Shown here: positions 1 through 5,889 of the stretch, in pieces
Layout of the letters: each line of letters starts with the position of its first letter
Numbering within the stretch: the stretch's first letter is position 1
Assembly (NCBI GenBank): GCA_024639925.1
Contig: JAHEGA010000033.1
Span: 1 to 28,056 of the forward strand
Origin: Microbacteriaceae bacterium
Lineage (GTDB): Bacteria; Actinomycetota; Actinomycetes; Actinomycetales; Microbacteriaceae
Direction: 5' to 3'
Length of the DNA stretch: 28,056 bases
Translations under genes and position numbers: made by a program
The notes under the pieces: model-generated
What the model was told of the DNA's origin: nothing
Database searches by the model: none
What the model saw: only the letters and a program-made list of their open reading frames with translations

Positions 1-108
1 TGACGGTGCAGCCATCAATCCGAGAACGGCGTCCCCCCAATGCTCGGTGGACAGCGAGAGATAAGGGACAATAGAAGAAGGAAAGACCGGCGAAAAGAAA
101 AGGTGACC

Positions 109-1491
109 ATGTCAGCGTTAGGCCACCAACCACTCAGCCCGCTCGATGGTCGTTACCGGCAGGCAACTGGAGATCTACCGGAGTATTTTTCCGAAGCAGC
201 GCTCAATCGCGAACGCGTTCACGTCGAAATTGAATGGGTCATCGCGCTCTGTAACGCAGGTTTTGCGGGTGTGACCGCACTCCCGAGTGAGACCGTCGCC
301 GCGTTGCGCGCTGTTGTCACCACCATGGGCGAAGAGCAACTGCAGCAAATTGCTGACTATGAGGCCGTCACCAAGCACGACGTTAAAGCTGTCGAGTATT
401 TCGTTCGTGATGTCCTTCGCGAACACGGGCTCGAATCACTTCTCGAACTGGTCCACTTTGGTTGCACCAGTGAGGACATCAACAACGTCTCGTACGCGCT
501 TCTCACGAAAAAGGCTCTGCAGAACGTGTGGTCTCCCGCGTTGGAAGGTGTCCGGGCTCAACTCAAGACTCTTGCCGGCGAATGGCGCGAGGTTCCCATG
601 CTCTCGCGCACCCACGGTCAGCCCGCCACCCCCACCACGTTCGGCAAAGAGCTGGCGGTCTTTGTCCACCGGATCGACCGAATTTCTCGTGTCATTACCG
701 AGGCTCAATTCCCCGCAAAGTTCAGTGGAGCCACCGGAACGTTTTCTGCTCACGTGGCGACGGAGCCAGAACGCGACTGGGCGAGCCTCAGCGCCACCTT
801 CATCGGAAGTCTCGGGCTTGAATGGAACCCCCTCACCACCCAGATCGAGTCTCACGATGGCGTAGCCCATGTGTTCCAGTCCGTGTCCCACGTCAACAGG
901 ATTCTTCACAATCTCTGCACTGACATCTGGACCTATATTTCGCTCGGATACCTCACGCAGATCCCCGAACCTGGAGCCACGGGATCGTCCACCATGCCGC
1001 ACAAAATCAATCCGATTCGCTTCGAAAATGCAGAAGCTAATTTTGAGCTTTCCTGTGCGCTGTTGGACTCTCTCGCCAGCACCCTCGTGACATCACGTCT
1101 GCAACGCGATCTCACAGACTCCACCACTCAACGCAACATCGGGGTCGCCTTGGGACACTCGTTGGTAGCTCTCTCGAACGTCGCAAAAGGTTTGACAGAA
1201 ATTGCTTTGAATAGAGAGCTTCTGGCAGCAGATCTCGAATCGAACCAAGAAGTTCTGGCAGAGGCAATCCAGAGCGTCATCCGTGCCGAAATCGTCCGGG
1301 GAAACTCAAGCATCGAAGACCCTTATGCGGTCGTGAAAGAACTCACGCGGGGCCACAAAGTCAACGAAGAAGCACTGCGCGAATTCATCGAGGGCCTTGA
1401 TATCTCGGCGGAGGCGAAGAAACTCCTCAGTGAATTGACCCCCCAGCGGTATGTCGGCTTAGCGTCGCAGCTGGTGGATCACCTGCGCTAG
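109..1491 (+). CDS. purB: Adenylosuccinate lyase
   Basis: Cytosolic lyase of purine synthesis. It releases fumarate from SAICAR and from adenylosuccinate. The 460-residue protein opens with LSPLDGRY, typical of the E. coli-type PurB branch of the fumarase/aspartase superfamily. The superfamily signature SSTMPHKINP starts at Ser293-Ser294, the mobile catalytic serine loop, and the active-site THGQPATPT motif lies near residue 170. I chose the ATG at 109 because AGGTGA sits just upstream (101-106) and homologues begin here; an in-frame ATG at 40 would add 23 charged residues that do not look like PurB. A possible -35 (TGGACA, 48-53) lies upstream but no good -10 accompanies it. The gene converges on the small membrane-protein gene whose stop lies only 3 bp away. 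Length is normal and the reading frame intact. Confidence 0.96.
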   Translation: MSALGHQPLSPLDGRYRQATGDLPEYFSEAALNRERVHVEIEWVIALCNAGFAGVTALPSETVAALRAVVTTMGEEQLQQIADYEAVTKHDVKAVEYFVRDVLREHGLESLLELVHFGCTSEDINNVSYALLTKKALQNVWSPALEGVRAQLKTLAGEWREVPMLSRTHGQPATPTTFGKELAVFVHRIDRISRVITEAQFPAKFSGATGTFSAHVATEPERDWASLSATFIGSLGLEWNPLTTQIESHDGVAHVFQSVSHVNRILHNLCTDIWTYISLGYLTQIPEPGATGSSTMPHKINPIRFENAEANFELSCALLDSLASTLVTSRLQRDLTDSTTQRNIGVALGHSLVALSNVAKGLTEIALNRELLAADLESNQEVLAEAIQSVIRAEIVRGNSSIEDPYAVVKELTRGHKVNEEALREFIEGLDISAEAKKLLSELTPQRYVGLASQLVDHLR

Positions 1492-1494
1492 AGG

Positions 1495-1737
1495 TTAGTC
1501 GTTCCCGGTTTCGGGTTTTTCCCACTCACCCTCGGGCTGCTTGTTCGGGGTCATGGCGAGAACCATCATGGCCAGACCAATCACCACGATGACGAAGGCC
1601 CCGCCGACGACAACGGTTGCCATCAGTAGGTCGCGAGTGACCATCAGAAAGATCGCGCCCGCAAAGAGGGCGACAATTCCGGCAAGGCCCACGTATTCGA
1701 TGGGCCGAAGCGCGTTGAATCCTCGTGACTTCGTCAT
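1495..1737 (-). CDS. Small two-span membrane protein, unknown function
   Basis: An 80-residue protein with a short basic start (MTKSRGF), two hydrophobic segments (about residues 15-34 and 38-62) and an acidic, hydrophilic C-terminal tail (about 65-80). It should be an integral membrane protein with both ends on the same side. I do not recognise a named family. Its ATG overlaps the stop of the gene upstream (ATGA, 1734-1737), which indicates translational coupling, so the two products probably act or are at least regulated together. The stop is 3 bp from the convergent purB stop. The overlap, the clean hydrophobic pattern and the codon use support a real gene; its function is open. Confidence 0.75.
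   Translation of the reverse strand: MTKSRGFNALRPIEYVGLAGIVALFAGAIFLMVTRDLLMATVVVGGAFVIVVIGLAMMVLAMTPNKQPEGEWEKPETGND
1504..1520 (+). terminator. Possible intrinsic terminator of purB
   Basis: CCCG-GTTT-CGGG followed by TTTTT lies 13 bp after the purB stop. The stem is only 4 bp, so this is weak. It lies inside the 3' codons of the convergent gene on the other strand. Confidence 0.3.
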
Positions 1738-2300
1738 GGTGACACTTTCTCGTTCATCGCTTTGTTCATGCTGTGGTGGGTGATGGCGGCAATCACCAGG
1801 TAGACACCCATGACGATAGCCCAGGCGCCGAAGAATCCGACTACAGCAACACTGTCACCGCTCAGGGTCAACACCACCAGAGCAAAGAGAACCGTTAATG
1901 TGCCCTGCGTTACCCAGTCTCTGCGCAACACATCCCGCTTGGGCAACCGGAGACCAGCGAGGATCTCAGAGGCTCCCATCAGCAAAGCCCACACCACTAC
2001 GGCCCACAACAAAAGGCCTAGGCCGTAGGAATTCAGCCCCAAGGCCACACCGCCAATCGCCAGCGACACGACAGCCTGGAATACGTGAAATCCACGGGAA
2101 GGGTGATCCCTCAGTACTCGCCACGCAAGTCCGCCCTGAACAAGCGCGAGGACGAGTGCAGTGACACCCAACGCGACCAGGCCGAACTGACCTGTATGCC
2201 CGGGAGTGAAGGTAATAAACAGCCCCGGGACGATCAACACAATTGCCCGAGAGAGAGCTGCTGCCCCATACGAATCTGGGGTCTGGATATCGGGAGCCAT
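1734..2300 (-). CDS. DUF308/HdeD-like polytopic membrane protein
   Basis: A 188-residue protein with about six hydrophobic segments separated by short loops, the pattern of the HdeD/DUF308 family of small bacterial membrane proteins. Only E. coli HdeD has a reported link, to acid resistance; here the role is unknown. I start it at the ATG at 2300, beginning MAPDIQTPDSYG. An in-frame upstream start would add 44 non-hydrophobic residues overlapping the end of dnaB. No Shine-Dalgarno precedes the ATG, but a TACACT hexamer lies 9 nt upstream, so a leaderless transcript is possible. Alternatively it is read through from dnaB, 40 bp upstream on the same strand. It overlaps the following 80-codon gene by 4 bp. 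The family call is by topology and general resemblance, so moderate. Confidence 0.7.
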   Translation of the reverse strand: MAPDIQTPDSYGAAALSRAIVLIVPGLFITFTPGHTGQFGLVALGVTALVLALVQGGLAWRVLRDHPSRGFHVFQAVVSLAIGGVALGLNSYGLGLLLWAVVVWALLMGASEILAGLRLPKRDVLRRDWVTQGTLTVLFALVVLTLSGDSVAVVGFFGAWAIVMGVYLVIAAITHHSMNKAMNEKVSP

Positions 2301-2340
2301 TACAGTCCCAGTGTACGAGCCGGCAGCTGAGTGATGTCGG

Positions 2341-3714
2341 CTAGACCCGGGGCATATCGGCAAACCGCGAATAGTGGCCTTGAAAGCCGACCACGATCGT
2401 GTCGGTAGGACCATTTCGGTGCTTTGCCACAATCAGGTCAGCCTCACCGGCACGTGGATTGTCTTTTTCGTACGCACTTTCGCGGTGAAGCAGGATCACC
2501 ATGTCCGCGTCCTGCTCGAGCGAACCGGATTCGCGCAGGTCGCTGAGTTGGGGCTTCTTGTCCGAGCGCTGTTCTGGACCACGGTTGAGCTGGGAGAGCG
2601 CAATGACCGGAACTTGAAGCTCCTTGGCCAGAAGCTTCAATGCCCTCGAGAATTCACTCACTTCCTGCTGGCGGGATTCCACTCGTTTCCCCGAAGACAT
2701 GAGCTGGAGGTAATCAATCACGATCATCTTGAGCCCGACGCGTTGCTTGAGTCTGCGAGCCTTGGCGCGGATTTCTACCAAAGTCATGTTGGGGCTGTCA
2801 TCGATATACAGCGGGGCGGCCTCAATCCGTCCGCGCGTGGAGGCGATGGTTTTCCAGTCATTGGCTTCGATTTGCCCCTTGCGCATCTTTTGCAGAGGAA
2901 TCGAAGTCTCCGCTGAGAGCAACCGCATCGCGATTTCCGATTTGCCCATTTCCAGGGAGAACAAAATCGTGGGCTCTTTGTGCTTAATCGACGCTGCCCG
3001 CGCAAGATCCAAGGCAAGGGTGGACTTACCCAACGCAGGCCGGGCAGCGATGAGGATTAACTGGCCGGGATGCAAGCCATTGGTGAGAGCGTCCAAATCA
3101 GCAAACCCGGTCGCAACACCGACCATTTGGCCGTCCCGACCGCGCGCCGCCTCGATTTCATCAACCGCCGAGGTGACGGCATCTGTCAGAGGAACGTAGT
3201 CTTCCGATTCGACACCGCCGGCTACCTGATAGATCTCCGTCTGGGCGTCATTGACCAGCTCGGAGACTTCTCCTTCGCTTGCGTAACCCAGGTTCGCAAT
3301 GCGGGTACCAGCATCCACCAGCCGGCGAAGGACCGCTTTATCGGCCACGATCGTGGCATAGTGCCCTGCGCTCGCCGCTGTGGGAACAAGGCCCACCACG
3401 GTGTGGAGGTAGTCAACGCCACCGGCGCGCGACAGCATGCCCGTCTTCGTGAGTTCATCGGTCACCGAGATCACATCAGTGGGCTCACCGTGCGAGTAGA
3501 GGTTAAGCAAGGCGTCGAAGATAATCTCGTGCTTAGGCAGGTAGAAGTCCCGGCCCTTAATGACCTCGATAACGTCCGCGACAGCGTCTTTGCTGAGCAA
3601 CATGCCGCCGAGTGTTCCCTGCTCGGCGAGAGTGTCGTGAGGAGGGGTCCGCTCTCCCCCATAGCTTCTTTCACCGGGAGCATCGGGGACGAGGCCAAGC
3701 TGCGCAATCGACAC
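2341..3714 (-). CDS. dnaB: Replicative DNA helicase DnaB
   Basis: Hexameric 5'-3' helicase that unwinds DNA at the fork and recruits primase. The 457-residue protein has the N-terminal DnaB domain (about 25-125), a linker, and a RecA-like C-terminal domain with Walker A ARPALGKST (224-232), Walker B IVIDYLQLM (331-339) and the late arginine-finger segment KHRNGPT (431-437). It starts at GTG 3714, with GAGGAG five bases upstream, and homologues begin similarly. There is no intein in the Walker A loop, unlike some mycobacterial DnaB proteins. It lies downstream of rplI but is separated from it by a strong terminator and 422 bp, so it has its own promoter. The loader candidate DciA is encoded at 23621-24088 in this window. 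Confidence 0.98.
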   Translation of the reverse strand: MSIAQLGLVPDAPGERSYGGERTPPHDTLAEQGTLGGMLLSKDAVADVIEVIKGRDFYLPKHEIIFDALLNLYSHGEPTDVISVTDELTKTGMLSRAGGVDYLHTVVGLVPTAASAGHYATIVADKAVLRRLVDAGTRIANLGYASEGEVSELVNDAQTEIYQVAGGVESEDYVPLTDAVTSAVDEIEAARGRDGQMVGVATGFADLDALTNGLHPGQLILIAARPALGKSTLALDLARAASIKHKEPTILFSLEMGKSEIAMRLLSAETSIPLQKMRKGQIEANDWKTIASTRGRIEAAPLYIDDSPNMTLVEIRAKARRLKQRVGLKMIVIDYLQLMSSGKRVESRQQEVSEFSRALKLLAKELQVPVIALSQLNRGPEQRSDKKPQLSDLRESGSLEQDADMVILLHRESAYEKDNPRAGEADLIVAKHRNGPTDTIVVGFQGHYSRFADMPRV

Positions 3715-3843
3715 TGTTACTCCTCGGGTTGATCAAAACTTCAAGCAAAATGCCCTGTGCAAACAGGTCTACCAGCACCGACTGACACGGCTGGAAAGAC
3801 ATCCTGCACACCGTGTGGGTGGTGATGGAAGGGCGCGTTTTCC

Positions 3844-3872
3844 AGCGTAGGTTTGGCGGTCATTTTTGACAA
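3844..3872 (-). promoter_or_regulatory. Candidate dnaB promoter
   Basis: On the minus strand a -35 TTGTCA (3867-3872) and a -10 TACGCT (3844-3849) are separated by exactly 17 bp. This predicts a start near 3837 and a 5' leader of about 120 nt before the dnaB GTG. A perfect DnaA box ends 7 bp upstream of the -35. Confidence 0.5.
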
Positions 3873-3879
3873 CCGAGCC

Positions 3880-3888
3880 TGTGGATAA
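3880..3888 (-). promoter_or_regulatory. DnaA box upstream of dnaB
   Basis: A perfect TTATCCACA on the minus strand, 7 bp upstream of the candidate dnaB -35. It is identical to the boxes in oriC and before dnaA in this window. Confidence 0.65.
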
Positions 3889-3923
3889 CACTGTGAGCAA
3901 CGCGCCGGAAATTCCTACAGCTC

Positions 3924-3943
3924 TGTGGATGGTGTGGGGATAA
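3924..3943 (-). promoter_or_regulatory. Two degenerate DnaA-box-like sites
   Basis: Minus strand: CCATCCACA (3924-3932, two mismatches to TTATCCACA) and TTATCCCCA (3935-3943, one mismatch). They lie in tandem 36 bp beyond the perfect box at 3880-3888. Binding of these weak versions is inferred. Confidence 0.4.
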
Positions 3944-4085
3944 CGGGCACAATTTTTGGTCAATTTTTGGCTATAAATCTGCTTTTACCCAGGTTAAGAG
4001 TGAACATTTTCTGGTTGCAAACTCGGGATAAAGTCACACTTTAGACTTTAGCGCCGCGACGAGGTGTGTGGAGAAACCGAACAGC

Positions 4086-4122
4086 AAAAAAATTAGGGCC
4101 CCCCGCGATGGGGGGCCCTAAT
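4086..4122 (-). terminator. Intrinsic terminator of the rpsF-ssb-rpsR-rplI operon
   Basis: A perfect 13-bp stem (4092-4104 with 4110-4122; six G:C pairs next to the loop) with a 5-nt loop at 4105-4109. On the minus strand it is followed by a run of seven T (4092-4086). It begins 14 bp after the rplI stop. Confidence 0.93.
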
Positions 4123-4136
4123 GGAGACAGAATCTC

Positions 4137-4589
4137 CTACTTTTCAGCGACTACCGACAGTTTGACTGTCGCCACAATTCCCTCGTGAATCGTGATGAGC
4201 GCTTCGAAATTTCCGACCGTCTTCACAGCCTGAGGAATTTCGATGGCTCGCTTGTCAACGCCCATGATTCCCGCGGCTTCAATCGCCCCCACAATGCTCG
4301 TGCGGGTGACCGATCCAAACAGGCGGCCGGTCTTGCCGGCCTTCACGGCGATCGTGATCGGGCTCTTCTGGAGCGCGTCCTTCAAAGCGTTGGCGTCCTC
4401 GGTGCTGGCCTGAGCTTTCGCCTGGCGGGCATTCTTGATCTGGTCGACCTGCTTCTGGCCGCCGTTGCTCCAAGCAACCGCGAATCCCTGAGGGATGAGG
4501 AAGTTACGGGCGTACCCATTCTTCACATCGACCACGTCGCCAGCAGTGCCCAGACCCTGGACTTCGTTGGTCAAAATAAGTTTTGCCAT
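4137..4589 (-). CDS. rplI: 50S ribosomal protein bL9
   Basis: Large-subunit protein that binds 23S rRNA and bridges outward from the L1 stalk base; it helps maintain reading frame. The 150-residue product has the N-terminal domain (1-50, KLILTNEVQGLGTAGDVVDV and GYARNFLIPQGFA), a lysine- and alanine-rich connecting helix (about 50-75) and a C-terminal domain with the GRLFGSVT motif near residue 88. Length is typical. It starts at ATG 4589 with GGGGA upstream, 8 bp after the rpsR stop. It is the last gene of the four-gene operon, followed by the strong hairpin terminator. Confidence 0.97.
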   Translation of the reverse strand: MAKLILTNEVQGLGTAGDVVDVKNGYARNFLIPQGFAVAWSNGGQKQVDQIKNARQAKAQASTEDANALKDALQKSPITIAVKAGKTGRLFGSVTRTSIVGAIEAAGIMGVDKRAIEIPQAVKTVGNFEALITIHEGIVATVKLSVVAEK

Positions 4590-4597
4590 GATGTCCC

Positions 4598-4858
4598 CTA
4601 GCGTCCGGCGCCTGCGTATGGCAACAAAGCCATCTCGCGTGCATTTTTGATGGCCTTCGCAAGAAGGCGCTGTTCCTGAACCGAGACTCCGGTGATTCGA
4701 CGAGCGCGAATCTTTCCCCGCTCGGAGATGAAGCGACGCAAGGTTGCCACATCTTTGTAGTCAATGACTCCCACGGTAATGGGCTTGACGGGAGCCTGAG
4801 GCTTCCCGCCCTTACCCATACGGGGTTTGCGGCGGTCGCCGCTGGATTTTCCTGCCAT
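4598..4858 (-). CDS. rpsR: 30S ribosomal protein bS18
   Basis: Small-subunit protein that binds 16S rRNA as a heterodimer with bS6. The 86-residue protein carries the conserved core IDYKDVATLRRFISERGKI and RRITGVSVQEQRLLAKAIKNAR. It contains no cysteine, so it is the zinc-free (C-) type. The first 25 or so residues are a basic, Gly/Lys-rich extension. It sits third in the rpsF-ssb-rpsR-rplI operon, the usual bacterial order. An S6:S18 complex may regulate the operon through the leader at 5781-5822. Confidence 0.97.
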   Translation of the reverse strand: MAGKSSGDRRKPRMGKGGKPQAPVKPITVGVIDYKDVATLRRFISERGKIRARRITGVSVQEQRLLAKAIKNAREMALLPYAGAGR

Positions 4859-4900
4859 GGTCTGATCTTTCTTGTTATAGGCGTTTCAACGCCGCGAGTG

Positions 4901-5392
4901 TTAGAAGGGTGCGTCCTCAACGGGAGGTGCGGAGGAAGGAGCAGCGTTGGCCCAGGGGTCCTGGGTTTGGCCACCGGCATCCGGCGAGCTCCACGAGCCA
5001 TCAACCGCGCCCGCGCTCTTTGCCCCAGAGGACTGGCGCTGAACCTGAGCGGTTGCGTACCGAAGGCTGGGGCCGATTTCGTCGACATCCAGTTCGATCG
5101 AGGTGCGCTTTTCGCCCTCTTTCGTCTCGTACGAGCGCTGACGCAAACGGCCTGACGCCACAACGCGAGAGCCCTTGGTGAGCGATGACGCTACGTGCTC
5201 AGCAAACTCACGCCACACGCTCGCGCGCATGAAGAGCGCCTCGCCGTCTTTCCATTCACCGCTGGCGCGGTCAAAAGAACGAGGGGTTGACGCAATGGTG
5301 AAGTTCGCGACGGCAATACCGTTTTGCGTGTACCGAAGCTCCGGGTCAGCCGTGAGGTTTCCCACAACGGTGATAATGGTGTCGCCAGCCAT
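4901..5392 (-). CDS. ssb: Single-stranded DNA-binding protein
   Basis: Tetrameric protein that coats single-stranded DNA during replication and repair. The 163-residue product has an N-terminal OB fold (about 1-112; GNLTADPELRYTQNG, VANFTIAS, KGSRVVASGRLRQRSYETKEG), a Gly/Ser/Pro/Gln-rich linker and the acidic tip ending DAPF that recruits partner proteins. It starts at ATG 5392 with GGAG at the end of rpsF, 3 bp after the rpsF stop, so it is probably coupled. A DPWA motif lies in the linker, common in actinobacterial SSBs. Being between two ribosomal genes, it depends on the rpsF promoter. Confidence 0.97.
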   Translation of the reverse strand: MAGDTIITVVGNLTADPELRYTQNGIAVANFTIASTPRSFDRASGEWKDGEALFMRASVWREFAEHVASSLTKGSRVVASGRLRQRSYETKEGEKRTSIELDVDEIGPSLRYATAQVQRQSSGAKSAGAVDGSWSSPDAGGQTQDPWANAAPSSAPPVEDAPF

Positions 5393-5395
5393 GGG

Positions 5396-5770
5396 TTACT
5401 CCGACTTGCGGCGCTTCTGGCCGCCAGAGAGGGATACCTTCTGTGCAACAGGGGACTCTTCAGGAGCGCCGAGGCGAACGACAGCCTCGTCCTGACGCAT
5501 CACCTTGGTGCGCATGACGGCTTCGCTCAGGCGCAGCTGGCGGTCCAATTCCGCCGTGGCGTCGGGAGAAGCATTGAAGTTAGCGACAGCGTAGATGCCC
5601 TCGCTCTTCTTGTTGATTTCATACGACAGGCGACGTTTTCCCCAGATGTCGAGGTTTTCCACGTTGCCACCGGATTTCCGGATGACCTCGAGGAAGCCTT
5701 CGAGACTGGGAGCGACAGTACGCTCATCGATGTCTGGGTCGAGAATGACCATCAGTTCGTAATCGTGCAC
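5396..5770 (-). CDS. rpsF: 30S ribosomal protein bS6
   Basis: Small-subunit protein that joins bS18 and binds the central domain of 16S rRNA. The 124-residue product starts HDYELMVILDPDIDERT and contains the typical DIWGKRRLSYEINKKSEGIYAV region split over residues 45-66. The C-terminal 25 residues are a basic, poorly conserved tail. The start is GTG 5770 with an almost perfect Shine-Dalgarno AAGGAGGT (5780-5787), nine bases upstream. That Shine-Dalgarno can pair with CCTCCT in the leader. It is the first gene of the operon. Confidence 0.97.
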   Translation of the reverse strand: MHDYELMVILDPDIDERTVAPSLEGFLEVIRKSGGNVENLDIWGKRRLSYEINKKSEGIYAVANFNASPDATAELDRQLRLSEAVMRTKVMRQDEAVVRLGAPEESPVAQKVSLSGGQKRRKSE

Positions 5771-5780
5771 GGTTACCCCA

Positions 5781-5822
5781 CCTCCTTCGGACTAGCGGTT
5801 ACAGGATTTCTGCAACAGGAGG
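5781..5822 (-). promoter_or_regulatory. Candidate S6:S18-type autoregulatory leader of rpsF
   Basis: In the rpsF 5' leader, GTTGCAG (5816-5810) pairs with CTGTAAC (5804-5798) around a 5-nt loop, with one G-U pair. Immediately outside it, CCTCCT (5822-5817) is exactly complementary to AGGAGG (5786-5781), the rpsF Shine-Dalgarno. The two helices stack on the 5' side; on the 3' side an 11-nt bulge (5797-5787) remains, with CCG at its edge (5798-5796) and again inside (TCCGA). The known S6:S18 leader has two helices and a CCG-containing bulge and often masks the ribosome binding site. Pairing is seen; assignment to that class is inference. Confidence 0.45.
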
Positions 5823-5832
5823 GATAGTGCTG

Positions 5833-5848
5833 TGTCTGCAAGCAGACA
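5833..5848. repeat. Dyad TGTCTGC-AA-GCAGACA at the rpsF operon start site
   Basis: Perfect 7-bp arms around AA. It lies just downstream of the predicted rpsF transcription start, so it could be an operator or a 5' RNA hairpin. No regulator is recognised. Confidence 0.5.
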
Positions 5849-5856
5849 ACTTCCCT

Positions 5857-5885
5857 AGTCTAGGTGGAGGAAAGCGCACGGGCAA
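5857..5885 (-). promoter_or_regulatory. Promoter of the rpsF-ssb-rpsR-rplI operon
   Basis: Minus strand -35 TTGCCC (5880-5885) and -10 TAGACT (5857-5862), spaced by exactly 17 bp, predict a start near 5850 and a leader of about 80 nt. The -35 overlaps position 5880, just beyond the pcnA stop. Confidence 0.65.
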
Positions 5886-5889
5886 GGCC

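Larger units (their letters stand above)
3715..4085. other. Non-coding region between dnaB and rplI
   Basis: No convincing gene. It holds the candidate dnaB promoter, three DnaA-box-like sites at 3880-3943, an AT-rich stretch (about 3951-3985) with AATTTTTGG repeated in tandem (3951-3959, 3962-3970), and a perfect dyad TAAAGT-CAC-ACTTTA at 4029-4043. The adjacent terminator is listed separately. Confidence 0.6.

Noticed and set aside
1..108. Clear promoter for purB
   Set aside because: A TGGACA at 48-53 is suggestive, but no -10 stands at the right distance, so I did not list it.
436..1002. A 188-codon antisense frame in purB
   Set aside because: Shadow of a strongly supported gene; no independent signals.
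3769..3963. A 64-codon minus-strand open frame in the dnaB-rplI gap
   Set aside because: It overlaps the DnaA boxes and candidate promoter, has an unlikely composition and shows no recognisable family.
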